Below the pieces are notes generated by a model. The model was not told the DNA's origin, made no database searches, and saw only the letters and a list, made by a program, of their open reading frames with translations. Shown here one piece after another: positions 1 through 9,153 of a stretch of 36,992 nt of DNA. A program made the position numbers and the translations under genes. The stretch is from Candidatus Peribacteria bacterium (GTDB lineage Bacteria > Patescibacteriota > Gracilibacteria > UBA1369 > UBA12463), in the NCBI GenBank assembly GCA_943349045.1, contig CALQZC010000006.1, positions 1 to 36,992 of the forward strand, read 5' to 3'. Within the stretch, counting starts at the first letter, position 1, and each line of letters begins with the position of its first letter.

Positions 1-937
1 AGATGAGTGTTTTGAGAGATGTATTCCCTACGATTTCCAGTAACTCACGGTATTCGCGCTTTTCAGCATCACTGGTACCGGCCGCATCTTTTTTTGAAGT
101 TATCGATGCGCGAAGGTGTTCAGCGAACTCGTTGACGAGTATGGTTTTATCGTTGAGAATTGCCTTTGCCTCTTCTGGATTTTCGCGGTACAGAGCCACA
201 AACATGTCCTTAGAAAGTTTTTCACGAGCCGCATCAAACGGGGCAATCACCGCACTCCGTGCCGCGTCGAGTTCAGAAAGTTTCGTACCCTTATCTGCCT
301 CATCAGCGGTCTTCCATGCATCAAATTTCTGAAGATATTCATTCGCATTATAGAAAAATACATCCAGATGTTTCTTCGCCGTACTCATACGATTGAAGTT
401 CACATCCGTCTGAAGATTTTTCAGCGCCTCATTTGAGGTATTGAGAGTTTTTCCGACGTTCGACGTTTTCATCAGATCGAATGTTGGATTGAGCTGGGTG
501 TAGAAAAAGAGGAAGAGTGCGAACCCAAGGGTAATGAGCGATGCCATCGCAATTTTCGCATAAGAAAGCTGTTTTTTCAGGTGGAACTCTTTGTCGATGA
601 AGAGGCTGGTATCGATTTTTGGAAGTTCGCCAAGAATTGACTTCTTCTTTTCATCATTTTTTTCCTCACTCTTGATGAGACTCTGGAACATCAAACTCTC
701 ACCATCTTTTTTTTCTTTATTATCCGCGAAAAGATTTTTTAGAAAAGGGTCTGATACAGCGGAGCCAGAGGCGGAGCTGCTTGTTCCCGTACCCGGAGTT
801 GCTGTACCACCCGCCACCGCCGGTTTTTCGTCCGTGAGATGGGGGGTGACAATCGCAATATCACTTCCGCTCATCGTAGGATCAGCGAGAAAGTGAAACA
901 GCCGGTCATCAGTGCCAAAGTCAAAGAGGTTATACAT
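1..937 (-). CDS. hypothetical protein with one predicted TM helix (C-terminus truncated by window edge)
   Basis: Manual reverse-strand translation from ATG at 937 is open to the window edge: MYNLFDFGTDDRLFHFLADPTMSGSDIAIVTPHL...; TM-like SYAKIAMASLITLGFALFLFFYTQL. The ORF track lacks it because no stop lies in the window. Confidence 0.75.
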   Translation of the reverse strand, partial: MYNLFDFGTDDRLFHFLADPTMSGSDIAIVTPHLTDEKPAVAGGTATPGTGTSSSASGSAVSDPFLKNLFADNKEKKDGESLMFQSLIKSEEKNDEKKKSILGELPKIDTSLFIDKEFHLKKQLSYAKIAMASLITLGFALFLFFYTQLNPTFDLMKTSNVGKTLNTSNEALKNLQTDVNFNRMSTAKKHLDVFFYNANEYLQKFDAWKTADEADKGTKLSELDAARSAVIAPFDAAREKLSKDMFVALYRENPEEAKAILNDKTILVNEFAEHLRASITSKKDAAGTSDAEKREYRELLEIVGNTSLKTLI

Positions 938-1030
938 GGAGAGCTTTAGGTTTTTGTTTGAATTTGTTAATCTCCCTATTATAGCAAAAAGTGGCCCAAC
1001 TGTAAATAGCTTTGCCTTGGAACAAAAAAA

Positions 1031-1062
1031 GAGGGCGGTATTACGTATACCGCCCTCTCCAA
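1031..1062 (-). terminator. Rho-independent terminator
   Basis: GAGGGCGGTAT-tacgt-ATACCGCCCTC stem with a T-run on the minus-strand 3' side, just downstream of the 1084-1560 gene. Confidence 0.85.
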
Positions 1063-1083
1063 TGATCCTAAAATAGGTTCAAA

Positions 1084-1560
1084 TTACTTAGCTCGAAGCT
1101 GTGTGAGCTTGAGGCTATCCTTCGTTGTGCTGTCGCTAGTGTACTTAACAGTGTACATATCGCCAGAAACTTTTGTAATTTCAGCTTCGTAGAAGCCGGT
1201 TCCTGACCATTGAGCGTAAACCTTCGCACCAACCTTGGCATCAGCCTTAGCGACTGGCTTGTTTGGAGCAATTTTTGAGTCTGGATTACAGGTAGGGGCT
1301 GAACCGTCGCTCCATGTGACAAGAACGCCAGTTGGACATGATGCACCGACCGTACCTTCGTACCAAGTGGTAGCACTTGACCAGATAGCGAGAACACTCT
1401 CACCAGCTTTATAAATTGATACTGGTGCAGTAGCAGCAGGTGCTGGCTGAGCAGCAGGAGCTGGTGCGGCAGCAGGAGCTGCAGACTGGCATCCGGCAGC
1501 GACGCCGAGCGTAAGAACACCGACGGCAAGAACCGCAGACGTAAGAGTTTTTCTCAACAT
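1084..1560 (-). CDS. lipoprotein with Ala/Pro linker and two Tudor/Agenet-like SH3-fold repeats
   Basis: Signal peptide with lipobox-like LGVAAGC; repeats VLAIWSSATTWYEGTV...VTWSDGS and VYAQWSGTGFYEAEITKVSGDMYTVKYTSD. Confidence 0.75.
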   Translation of the reverse strand: MLRKTLTSAVLAVGVLTLGVAAGCQSAAPAAAPAPAAQPAPAATAPVSIYKAGESVLAIWSSATTWYEGTVGASCPTGVLVTWSDGSAPTCNPDSKIAPNKPVAKADAKVGAKVYAQWSGTGFYEAEITKVSGDMYTVKYTSDSTTKDSLKLTQLRAK

Positions 1561-1656
1561 AAGAAAGAAAATTAAGAGATAATAGAGAGATATTAAGGAA
1601 AATATTCTCTGCGGCAGTATAGCAAAAGCGGAAAAAATACGCTAAACTTTTTATCC

Positions 1657-2571
1657 ATGAGTACAAACATGAGGAGCAAAACCCAAAAACGTCCGGCCCT
1701 TCCCGAGTGGTTCAAGATCCGACCACCAACCACGGATGCATTTGCAAACATCAAATCCGAGCTCGCGATCACCGGTCTGAAAACCGTCTGCGAAGAGGCA
1801 CACTGCCCGAACCTCGCGGAGTGTTGGAGTGGAGGAACCGCGACCTTCATGCTCCTCGGAGAAACCTGCACACGAGGATGCCGATTTTGCGCGGTAAAGA
1901 CAGGAAATTCGTATCAGGCCATAGATGAAATGGAGCCATGGAAACTCGCACAAACCGTGAAAAAGTTCGGGCATGATTACGTCGTCCTCACGATGGTGGC
2001 GCGCGATGATCTCCCAGATGGTGGCGCTGCGCACCTCGCAAAATGTATCCGCGCCATTCACAAAGAAACGCCACACGTCCTCGTAGAAATGCTCATCTCT
2101 GACCTGCGTGGTAAAGAGTCGTCACTCGCAACCGTTCTCGAAAGCGAACCCGTCGTCCTCGCACACAACATCGAGACGATCGACCGCCTCACAAAGTTTG
2201 TCCGTGATGGTCGTGCCAACTACGCGCAGACATTACAAGTCCTCAAAAACTCCAAGCGCCTCGCCCCCCACATCTATACCAAATCTTCCATTATGCTCGG
2301 CCTCGGCGAAACCGAAGAAGAAGTGGTGCAGACGATGCGCGACCTCCGCAGCGTCGGCGTCGACATGCTCACCCTTGGCCAGTACCTGCCGCCTTCATCG
2401 AATCACATCGCCCTCAAAGAATACGTCCACCCGGATCAGTTCGTGAAACTCGAGCAGATCGGCCTAGATCTCGGCTTCATCTATGTCGCTTCCGGCCCAC
2501 TCGTGCGAAGCTCATATCGGGCTGGGGAGTTATTTGTAAAAAATCTTGAAAAAACAAAAAAAGATCCGTAA
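1657..2571 (+). CDS. lipA: lipoyl synthase (radical SAM)
   Basis: CEEAHCPNLAECW and CTRGCRFCAV cysteine motifs, ...LGQYLPPSSNHIALKEYVHPDQF typical of LipA. Confidence 0.95.
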   Translation: MSTNMRSKTQKRPALPEWFKIRPPTTDAFANIKSELAITGLKTVCEEAHCPNLAECWSGGTATFMLLGETCTRGCRFCAVKTGNSYQAIDEMEPWKLAQTVKKFGHDYVVLTMVARDDLPDGGAAHLAKCIRAIHKETPHVLVEMLISDLRGKESSLATVLESEPVVLAHNIETIDRLTKFVRDGRANYAQTLQVLKNSKRLAPHIYTKSSIMLGLGETEEEVVQTMRDLRSVGVDMLTLGQYLPPSSNHIALKEYVHPDQFVKLEQIGLDLGFIYVASGPLVRSSYRAGELFVKNLEKTKKDP

Positions 2572-2608
2572 AGTCTGCGCTACATACCCTATAAAAAGAG
2601 AACCCCCG

Positions 2609-2809
2609 ATGCCTGAAACACCAGAAAATCAAGATTTTAAAGCTGAAAGAGAGAGAGCAGGCGAACACGAAGTACCAGTGCTGCGCACGATAGTAGGTCA
2701 GGGAGTTTCCAGGAGAGTGGGTCTCGTTCGTCTCTGTATTGATGATGCCTTACACAGATCAGATAATGACGACGACTCCGGCTACGGCAGCAGTGGTCGC
2801 TGTCTGTAG
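2609..2809 (+). CDS. possible small hypothetical protein (66 aa)
   Basis: In-frame ATG inside ORF 2546-2809; charged peptide MPETPENQDFKAERERAGE...; no recognised family. Confidence 0.3.
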   Translation: MPETPENQDFKAERERAGEHEVPVLRTIVGQGVSRRVGLVRLCIDDALHRSDNDDDSGYGSSGRCL

Positions 2810-3003
2810 GTTGCAAATATAGAAATATATGGAGCAGTAATATAAAATCTGAAAAAGTGCCATTTTTGAAGCTACAATTTTTCCCGGGAAAGAAAGTGAA
2901 TCACGCAATGTAAAAAAATCCGTCAACAAACATGCTACTTCCTATCCTCTCCTTGCGCGTAAAGCCAGAAAACCGTAACATACGGCCGAAATAAACTACC
3001 GAA

Positions 3004-4107
3004 ATGACCCAAGATATCTTCTCACAATTCAACCCGCTCGAAGGTAAGCGCTTCCAGGTCATGGATGAAAATGGCAACATATCCACTGATCCTACGGTGG
3101 CCGCGCTCCGACCCGCCGAGGTGACCGATGATTTCATCAAGCAGGCCTACGAAAAAATGCTCTTCATGAAGATGGCCGACCAAAAGGCAAATAATCTCCA
3201 AAGAACGGGTCGAATGGGAACGTACGCCTCTATCAGAGGTCAGGAAGCCACCCAAGCCGGAACCGCACTTGCGATGCAGCGGACAGACTGGCTCGTGCCA
3301 GCGTTTCGTGAACTTGGCGTGATGTGGATGCACGGTGTCCCAATGGAAAATATGTATGTGTACTGGATGGGAAACGAGATCGGATCTCTTCCGCCACCAG
3401 ATGTGAACTGCATTCCGATTTCGATTGCCGTGGGCTCACAGATGCTCCACGCGGTCGGTCTTGGTATGGGTATGAAAAAGAAAAAAGAGACGAAGGTTGC
3501 CGTGACATTCTTCGGTGATGGCGCCACGAGCGAAGGAGATTTTCATGAAGCGATGAATTGCGCGGGTGTATTTCAACCGAATACCGTATTTATTTGTCAG
3601 AATAATCAGTGGGCAATTTCTGTTCCACGATCCTATCAGACGAAATCCGTGACCATCGCACAAAAGGCTCAAGCCTACGGAATTCCAGGCATTCAGGTTG
3701 ATGGAAATGATCTCATCGCGATGTATGTCGCGACCAAAACAGCGATAGATCGTGCACGACGCGGCGAGGGCGCAACGCTCATCGAGGCCTACACCTACCG
3801 TCTTGGAGATCACACGACATCAGACGATGCGAAAAAATATCGTGATCCGGCAGAAGTAGAGTTGTGGAAACCAAAAGATCCGATGATCCGTTTGCAGAAA
3901 TATCTCGCAGCGCGCAACCTCTGGTCACAAGCATACGAAGACGAACTCGTCGCTCGTTATGAAAAAGAAATTGATGTCATCGTCGAAAAATCGCAGAGCG
4001 TTCAGTATAATCCAGCCGACATTTTTGATTACACCTACGCACAACTCACGCCGCATCTCATCGAGCAGCGCACAGAGTTTCTTACACGTCTTGAAATTCA
4101 GTCCTAA
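3004..4107 (+). CDS. pdhA: pyruvate dehydrogenase E1 component, alpha subunit
   Basis: TPP-binding GDGATSEGDFHEAMNCAGVFQPNTVFICQNNQWAISVPRSYQT; E1-alpha family. Confidence 0.93.
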   Translation: MTQDIFSQFNPLEGKRFQVMDENGNISTDPTVAALRPAEVTDDFIKQAYEKMLFMKMADQKANNLQRTGRMGTYASIRGQEATQAGTALAMQRTDWLVPAFRELGVMWMHGVPMENMYVYWMGNEIGSLPPPDVNCIPISIAVGSQMLHAVGLGMGMKKKKETKVAVTFFGDGATSEGDFHEAMNCAGVFQPNTVFICQNNQWAISVPRSYQTKSVTIAQKAQAYGIPGIQVDGNDLIAMYVATKTAIDRARRGEGATLIEAYTYRLGDHTTSDDAKKYRDPAEVELWKPKDPMIRLQKYLAARNLWSQAYEDELVARYEKEIDVIVEKSQSVQYNPADIFDYTYAQLTPHLIEQRTEFLTRLEIQS

Positions 4108-5081
4108 TGGAAAATCCAAAACTCAATATCGTCGAAGCCGTGAATCTCGCCCTCAAACAAGAAATGGAGCGCGATCCGTCGATTCTCATTTTTGGTGAGG
4201 ACGTCGGAAAAGATGGCGGAGTATTTCGTGTGACGGACAAATTACAGGATCAGTTTGGAGAAGGTCGAGTCTTCGATTCACCGCTTGGAGAGTCAGGAAT
4301 CGCCGGTATGGCAATTGGCCTCGCGATGTACGGATTCAAACCGGTGGTCGAGGTGCAGTTCGATGGATTCTATCAGCAAATGCTCGATCAGATGCTTCAG
4401 CACGCCGCTCGTATGCGCAACCGTTCACGTGGACGTTACAGTGTGCCCATGGTCGTGCGTGTTCCAAGTGGAGGTGGTATCAAGGCGCTCGAACATCACT
4501 CCGAGTCGATCGAAACGTATGTCGCTCACACACCAGGTCTCAAGGTCGTCTATCCTTCGACGCCATATGACGCAAAAGGGCTACTCCTTGCCGCTATTCG
4601 CGATCCAGATCCGGTGATTTTCATGGAGCCAAAACGTCTCTATCGTGCGATCAAACAGGAAGTTCCCCTCGAAGATTACATCGTGCCAATTGGTGTCGCG
4701 AACGTTTTGCAGGAAGGAACCGATCTCACCGTCATCGCCTGGGGCGGTATGGTTCGTGAGGTGCAAAAAGTTATTGCCACACTCCCACATCTTTCGATTG
4801 AACTCATCGATCTCCGAACGATTTCTCCATTCGATGAGCCAGCGATTCTCGCGTCAGTTCAGAAAACAGGTCGTCTCGTCATCATCCAGGAAGCTCCAAA
4901 AATGTTTGGACCAGGATCTGAAATTGCCGCTCTGGTAGCCGAAAAAGCACTCTACTCACTGAAAGCACCGATTCAACGCGTTGCCGCACCAGACATTACT
5001 GTGCCATACTTGAAAGCAGAACACTGGTACATTCCAGATGTTTTCCAGATTGAACAGGCGATTCAGGCCGCAATGGTATAA
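4107..5081 (+). CDS. pdhB: pyruvate dehydrogenase E1 component, beta subunit
   Basis: FGEDVGKDGGVFRVTDKLQDQFGEGRVFDSPLGESGIAGMAIGLAMYG; start overlaps the pdhA stop (TAATG). Confidence 0.93.
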   Translation: MENPKLNIVEAVNLALKQEMERDPSILIFGEDVGKDGGVFRVTDKLQDQFGEGRVFDSPLGESGIAGMAIGLAMYGFKPVVEVQFDGFYQQMLDQMLQHAARMRNRSRGRYSVPMVVRVPSGGGIKALEHHSESIETYVAHTPGLKVVYPSTPYDAKGLLLAAIRDPDPVIFMEPKRLYRAIKQEVPLEDYIVPIGVANVLQEGTDLTVIAWGGMVREVQKVIATLPHLSIELIDLRTISPFDEPAILASVQKTGRLVIIQEAPKMFGPGSEIAALVAEKALYSLKAPIQRVAAPDITVPYLKAEHWYIPDVFQIEQAIQAAMV

Positions 5082-5108
5082 ATTTCTCACCCTCTCTCAA
5101 AAAATCTC

Positions 5109-6371
5109 ATGCTCGAATTCAAATTTCCAGACGTCGGCGAAGGTATTCACGAAGGCACCATTGTAAAGTGGCGCGTGAAGGAGGGAGAGGAGGTGAAATC
5201 CGACCAGGTTTTGGTCGAGGTTGAAACAGACAAAGCGATCGTCGAAATTCCATCACCGAAAGCCGGTGTTATTGGAAAAATGTTTCACAAAGAGCAGGAA
5301 ATAATCAACGTTGGCGAGACGCTGGTAGTGATAGTAGACAAGGGCGAAACGTATGATCCTGCTGCAGTTTCTCAGCCGCCGGTTACCCAGGCTCAAGCTG
5401 CTGAAAAGGGCCCGGGAGTCGTTGGTTCTATTGATTCTTCGAATGCGGAAATTCCAGCCTTCAAAAAAGCACCTTCAGCACCATCAGCAGCCCCAACATC
5501 CGCTCCAAAAATTCTCCCAGCCACTCGCATGCTCGCCCAGAAACTTGGCGTAGATGTTTCAAAGATTTCTGGAACTGGAGCGAATGGATTGATTACGGAT
5601 GAAGATGTTAGAGCGGCGACCCCAGGAGCTGCTCCTGTTCCCGTTCCCTCTGCACCTTCTCCAAAAACCTTCCCAGGCGACGTCACTCGCACACCATACA
5701 AAGGAATACGAAAAGCGATCGGCGATCACATGGTGCAGTCACTCACAAAAGCAGCACCCGTCACCCATTTCGATACAATTGATGTCACAAAGCTTGTTGC
5801 AAAACGCGAATCAGAAAAACCCGCAGCAGAAGCCAGTAATATCAAGCTCACATTCCTCGCATATATTACCAAGGCAGTCGCAGAAACGCTCAAAGAATTT
5901 CCAGCCATGAATGCAGAGCTCGACGAGTCGTCAAATCCATCGTCACCAGAAATCATCATCAAAAATTTCTACAATATTGGTATCGCCGTCGATACCGATG
6001 ACGGTCTCTTCGTTCCGACGATCAAAGATGCGGACAAAAAAGATCTCCTCACGATCGCCAAAGAGATTGTCGAGATCGCCGAAAAAGCTCGTACCAAAAA
6101 ACTCACCACGCAAGACATGTCCGGCGGAACTTTCACCATCACCAACTACGGTTCGATCGGGGGAGACTTCGCTACCCCCGTTATTAACTATCCAGAAGCC
6201 GCGATTCTCGGACTTGGAAAAATCAAAGACGCCTTCATCCTCGATTCCACCACAAAACAACCGATCGCCACCAAAACCATGGGCTTCGCCCTCACCTTCG
6301 ATCACCGCATTCTCGATGGCGCCACCGCTGCGAGATTTGTGAATGCCGTAGCGCAGAAGCTGCAAGCATAG
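5109..6371 (+). CDS. pdhC: dihydrolipoamide acetyltransferase (E2) with one lipoyl domain, peripheral-subunit-binding domain and catalytic domain
   Basis: N-terminal lipoyl domain with VEVETDKAIVEIPSP, PSBD PATRMLAQKLGVDVSKISGTGANGLITDEDV, catalytic DHRILDGA. Confidence 0.93.
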   Translation: MLEFKFPDVGEGIHEGTIVKWRVKEGEEVKSDQVLVEVETDKAIVEIPSPKAGVIGKMFHKEQEIINVGETLVVIVDKGETYDPAAVSQPPVTQAQAAEKGPGVVGSIDSSNAEIPAFKKAPSAPSAAPTSAPKILPATRMLAQKLGVDVSKISGTGANGLITDEDVRAATPGAAPVPVPSAPSPKTFPGDVTRTPYKGIRKAIGDHMVQSLTKAAPVTHFDTIDVTKLVAKRESEKPAAEASNIKLTFLAYITKAVAETLKEFPAMNAELDESSNPSSPEIIIKNFYNIGIAVDTDDGLFVPTIKDADKKDLLTIAKEIVEIAEKARTKKLTTQDMSGGTFTITNYGSIGGDFATPVINYPEAAILGLGKIKDAFILDSTTKQPIATKTMGFALTFDHRILDGATAARFVNAVAQKLQA

Positions 6372-6380
6372 TAAGAGTGC

Positions 6381-7118
6381 CTACACATTCCGATACCTCG
6401 TTACCCACTCGACGGTGAACCCGCACTTTTCATAAAAGTGCATGGCGCCCTCATTTTGCGGAGCAAGAGAGCTGGTAACAGCGCGACAGTTTCGCAAACG
6501 AGCGAAATAAAAAGCAGCCTGCATCAACGTGCGCCCAAGGTGCTTTCCACGGTAGGCTGGATCAACAAACAGCTCCTCAATATAGAGAAGTTCGCCTTGC
6601 ATCTCGAGGCCAATGTAGCCCACCAAATGGTCCTCTTCGTAGTATCCATAGACCGCACCAGTGTCACAAGCAATCGCGCTCTCCAAATCTTTCAAATAGG
6701 CTTGCATATCAAAATCCTTAGGGTCCTCAAAAAAGTCAGGATTGAAATTATAGTGAAGTTTTTGCTGTTCGCCGAGAAGGGGATGCAGGGTCGTCAGATC
6801 ACGAATTTCTCGCAACTTTGGCGCAAGGGTACCGGGTGGATACCCCACGAGATGAATGTGAAAAAGCCCAGATGAAAATCCTCGACTACGTAATAATTGA
6901 TCAAACTCCGCCCACTCAACAGGATAATGAATGCGCAGATGGCGTAACTGCTCGCTCTTCACCAGCTCAAGAAGATTTTTTTCGACATCATGAAAACTAG
7001 AGATCGCGGCAGCTTCACCCATGGATCGTGAGTAGGTTACCTCGATAAAATCTCGATACTTGAGATCGGTAACCTGATTCCGCTTGATAATGGGTGGCAC
7101 GAGTACAACCATAGACAA
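6381..7118 (-). CDS. GNAT-family N-acetyltransferase
   Basis: C-terminal acetyl-CoA-binding motif LYIEELFVDPAYRGKHLGRTLMQAAFYFAR and NEGAMHFYEKCGF. Confidence 0.8.
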   Translation of the reverse strand: MSMVVLVPPIIKRNQVTDLKYRDFIEVTYSRSMGEAAAISSFHDVEKNLLELVKSEQLRHLRIHYPVEWAEFDQLLRSRGFSSGLFHIHLVGYPPGTLAPKLREIRDLTTLHPLLGEQQKLHYNFNPDFFEDPKDFDMQAYLKDLESAIACDTGAVYGYYEEDHLVGYIGLEMQGELLYIEELFVDPAYRGKHLGRTLMQAAFYFARLRNCRAVTSSLAPQNEGAMHFYEKCGFTVEWVTRYRNV

Positions 7119-7178
7119 GCTATAGCATAGAATAAAAAAGCGCGCTACAATATCGTTAACATATTAACCTCACCCCTT

Positions 7179-7850
7179 ATGTCACAATGGAAGAAATATC
7201 TCGCCGAGCTCCTCGGTACATTTATGTTCGTATTCGTCGGTGCCGGTAGCATCATGGCCTATGAAACCATGGGAGCTCCTGACACGCTCGGCGTCGCAAT
7301 TGCCCACGGCCTCGCGCTTATGGTAGCGATCGTAGCCTTCGGCTCGATCTCCGGCGCACACATTAATCCAGCCGTCACGCTCACCCTCTGGGTCGCTAAA
7401 AAAGTCCGAGGTATCGACATTCCAGGATATATTCTTTCCCAGCTCGTTGGTGCCGCTCTCGCATCCCTCCTCCTCAACGTTATGTTTACCGACGCACTCA
7501 CCGCAAGTATGGGTGTTCCAGAACTCGCTCCTGGTGTCTCAGCCCTCACGGGAACCATTACCGAAGCTATTCTTACCTTCCTCCTTGTCTGGACGATCTT
7601 CGCGGTTGCCGTCGACCCTGACAGTAAGCATAAAGAACATGCCGGTAGTATCATCGGTGGTGTCCTCGCTGGAAGCATTATGGTTGGCGGTGTCCTCACC
7701 GGCGCAGCCCTCAACCCAGCTCGCTGGTTTGGCCCAGCCCTCGTCAACATGAACTGGTCCAACTGGTACGTCTACCTCGTCGGCCCTATGGTCGGCGCCC
7801 TCCTCGCTGGAATTGCGTATACCGCGATTTACATGCGGAATAGCAAGTAA
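7179..7850 (+). CDS. aquaporin (MIP family)
   Basis: Two NPA motifs (SGAHINPAVTL and GAALNPARWFGPAL) in a six-TM protein. Confidence 0.93.
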   Translation: MSQWKKYLAELLGTFMFVFVGAGSIMAYETMGAPDTLGVAIAHGLALMVAIVAFGSISGAHINPAVTLTLWVAKKVRGIDIPGYILSQLVGAALASLLLNVMFTDALTASMGVPELAPGVSALTGTITEAILTFLLVWTIFAVAVDPDSKHKEHAGSIIGGVLAGSIMVGGVLTGAALNPARWFGPALVNMNWSNWYVYLVGPMVGALLAGIAYTAIYMRNSK

Positions 7851-7881
7851 GTCAGACACCTCACAATCTCACACAAAAAAT

Positions 7882-7913
7882 AAACGCCCCGCCTTCACCG
7901 GTTGGGCGTTTTT
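7882..7913. terminator. Rho-independent terminator between convergent genes
   Basis: AAACGCCC ... GGGCGTTTTT inverted repeat between the aquaporin and lplA 3' ends. Confidence 0.7.
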
Positions 7914-7928
7914 GAAATGCTTTCAAGA

Positions 7929-8738
7929 TTACCGCATCTCATTCCACTCCTTCGTCTTATACCGCTCGTCAGCCAAAATCCGAGCCCGCTCAAGTTCCTC
8001 AGCACTCCACGCGCCAACTTCAAACTTCTTTCCATCCGTAAATCCAGCACGAAGCGCATCGTATAGAGCCTCCCGAGTCACCTCTGGTTTCACATGCGTC
8101 ACCGATGTTACGCGTTCTTCGACCGCGGCGATCATCTTGTCGGCAATTTTTTCTTTACCAACTTTTAATAATGAAAACATTTTTCGAACATCGACGTTGA
8201 ATAAAATTGTTCCGTGTTGCAACACCACGCCACCTCGTCGCGTCTGTGCATTCCCGGAGATTTTTTTAAAAACAGCAGATCCATCTGGCAGTCCGACCTT
8301 CGCCACAATGTCATTTATCGGCTTGAAATCAGCCTCAATGCCAACACCGGCCAACCCGCGCACAATCCATCCGCAGATCTCGTGGTACGACTCGGTAATA
8401 CCAAGCGTCGTCCCCGAAGCATCACTCAGCATTTTTTCTGGAACAATCACGGAGTAGGTAATCTCGCCCTCGTAATCATGGTACACCGCACCGCCGCCCG
8501 TTCGTCGTCGAATAATATCAACGCCCGCCGCCGCACACGCCTCCACATTTATTTCATCTTCTAAGCTCTGGAAATATCCAATCGACACCGCACTCGGCTG
8601 CCATCGATAAAACCTAATTGTTGGTAATGCACCGCCACTCGCGACACTCTCACAGCACGCCTCATCAAGCGCCATGTTCGTGAACGCATCATGCGTTTCG
8701 AGTTCAATCAATCTCCAGGAAATGTCAGAAAAGCTCAT
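7929..8738 (-). CDS. lplA: lipoate-protein ligase A, catalytic domain only (archaeal/bipartite type)
   Basis: RRTGGGAVYHDYEGEITYSVI ligase motif; ends ...ERARILADERYKTKEWNEMR. Likely start is MSFSDISWRLIELETHD at 8738, not the longest ORF start at 8849. Confidence 0.85.
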   Translation of the reverse strand: MSFSDISWRLIELETHDAFTNMALDEACCESVASGGALPTIRFYRWQPSAVSIGYFQSLEDEINVEACAAAGVDIIRRRTGGGAVYHDYEGEITYSVIVPEKMLSDASGTTLGITESYHEICGWIVRGLAGVGIEADFKPINDIVAKVGLPDGSAVFKKISGNAQTRRGGVVLQHGTILFNVDVRKMFSLLKVGKEKIADKMIAAVEERVTSVTHVKPEVTREALYDALRAGFTDGKKFEVGAWSAEELERARILADERYKTKEWNEMR

Positions 8739-8754
8739 AACAGGCTCATAAAAT

Positions 8755-9069
8755 TTATACAACAGAAGCTTCAGGATGGAGGGCATTCCATAACGTCTGC
8801 GCAATATTACTCGCGCTAAATCCAATGAGTTCAAACTTACCCGGCACAATCACATCATTGAGTCGTGACACATATTCACCAATCGCCGCATCACTCGAAG
8901 CACCAACAAGCGCACTCTCAAGCGCAACCACACCATCCTCCGGATGCATAAAAAAATCACCCGTCAGAGAGACGGCAGAGAGAACCCTGTTTGATTCCAA
9001 GCCCTCAACATCAGCTTTGACTCGAAGCAGTTTTCCTCCAGAAACCTTAGTAGTAGCGACATATTGCAT
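8755..9069 (-). CDS. lplB: lipoate-protein ligase accessory subunit (LplB / Lip_prot_lig_C-like)
   Basis: 104-aa stand-alone protein KVSGGKLLRVKADVE...LSAVSLTGDFFMHPEDGVVALESALVGA resembling the LplA C-terminal accessory domain; 16 bp upstream of lplA. Confidence 0.75.
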   Translation of the reverse strand: MQYVATTKVSGGKLLRVKADVEGLESNRVLSAVSLTGDFFMHPEDGVVALESALVGASSDAAIGEYVSRLNDVIVPGKFELIGFSASNIAQTLWNALHPEASVV

Positions 9070-9153
9070 GGGGGCATGATAGCGAAGAATGTACGTTTGG
9101 CCAATGCTTCTTTGCTATGATAAGATTTAGGCCTACCCCCTAACTCTCTTCGT

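Noticed and set aside
8739-8849. N-terminal extension of the lplA ORF (start 8849)
   Set aside because: It overlaps the lplB coding end, and the LplA family alignment begins near MSFSDISWRLIE at 8738.
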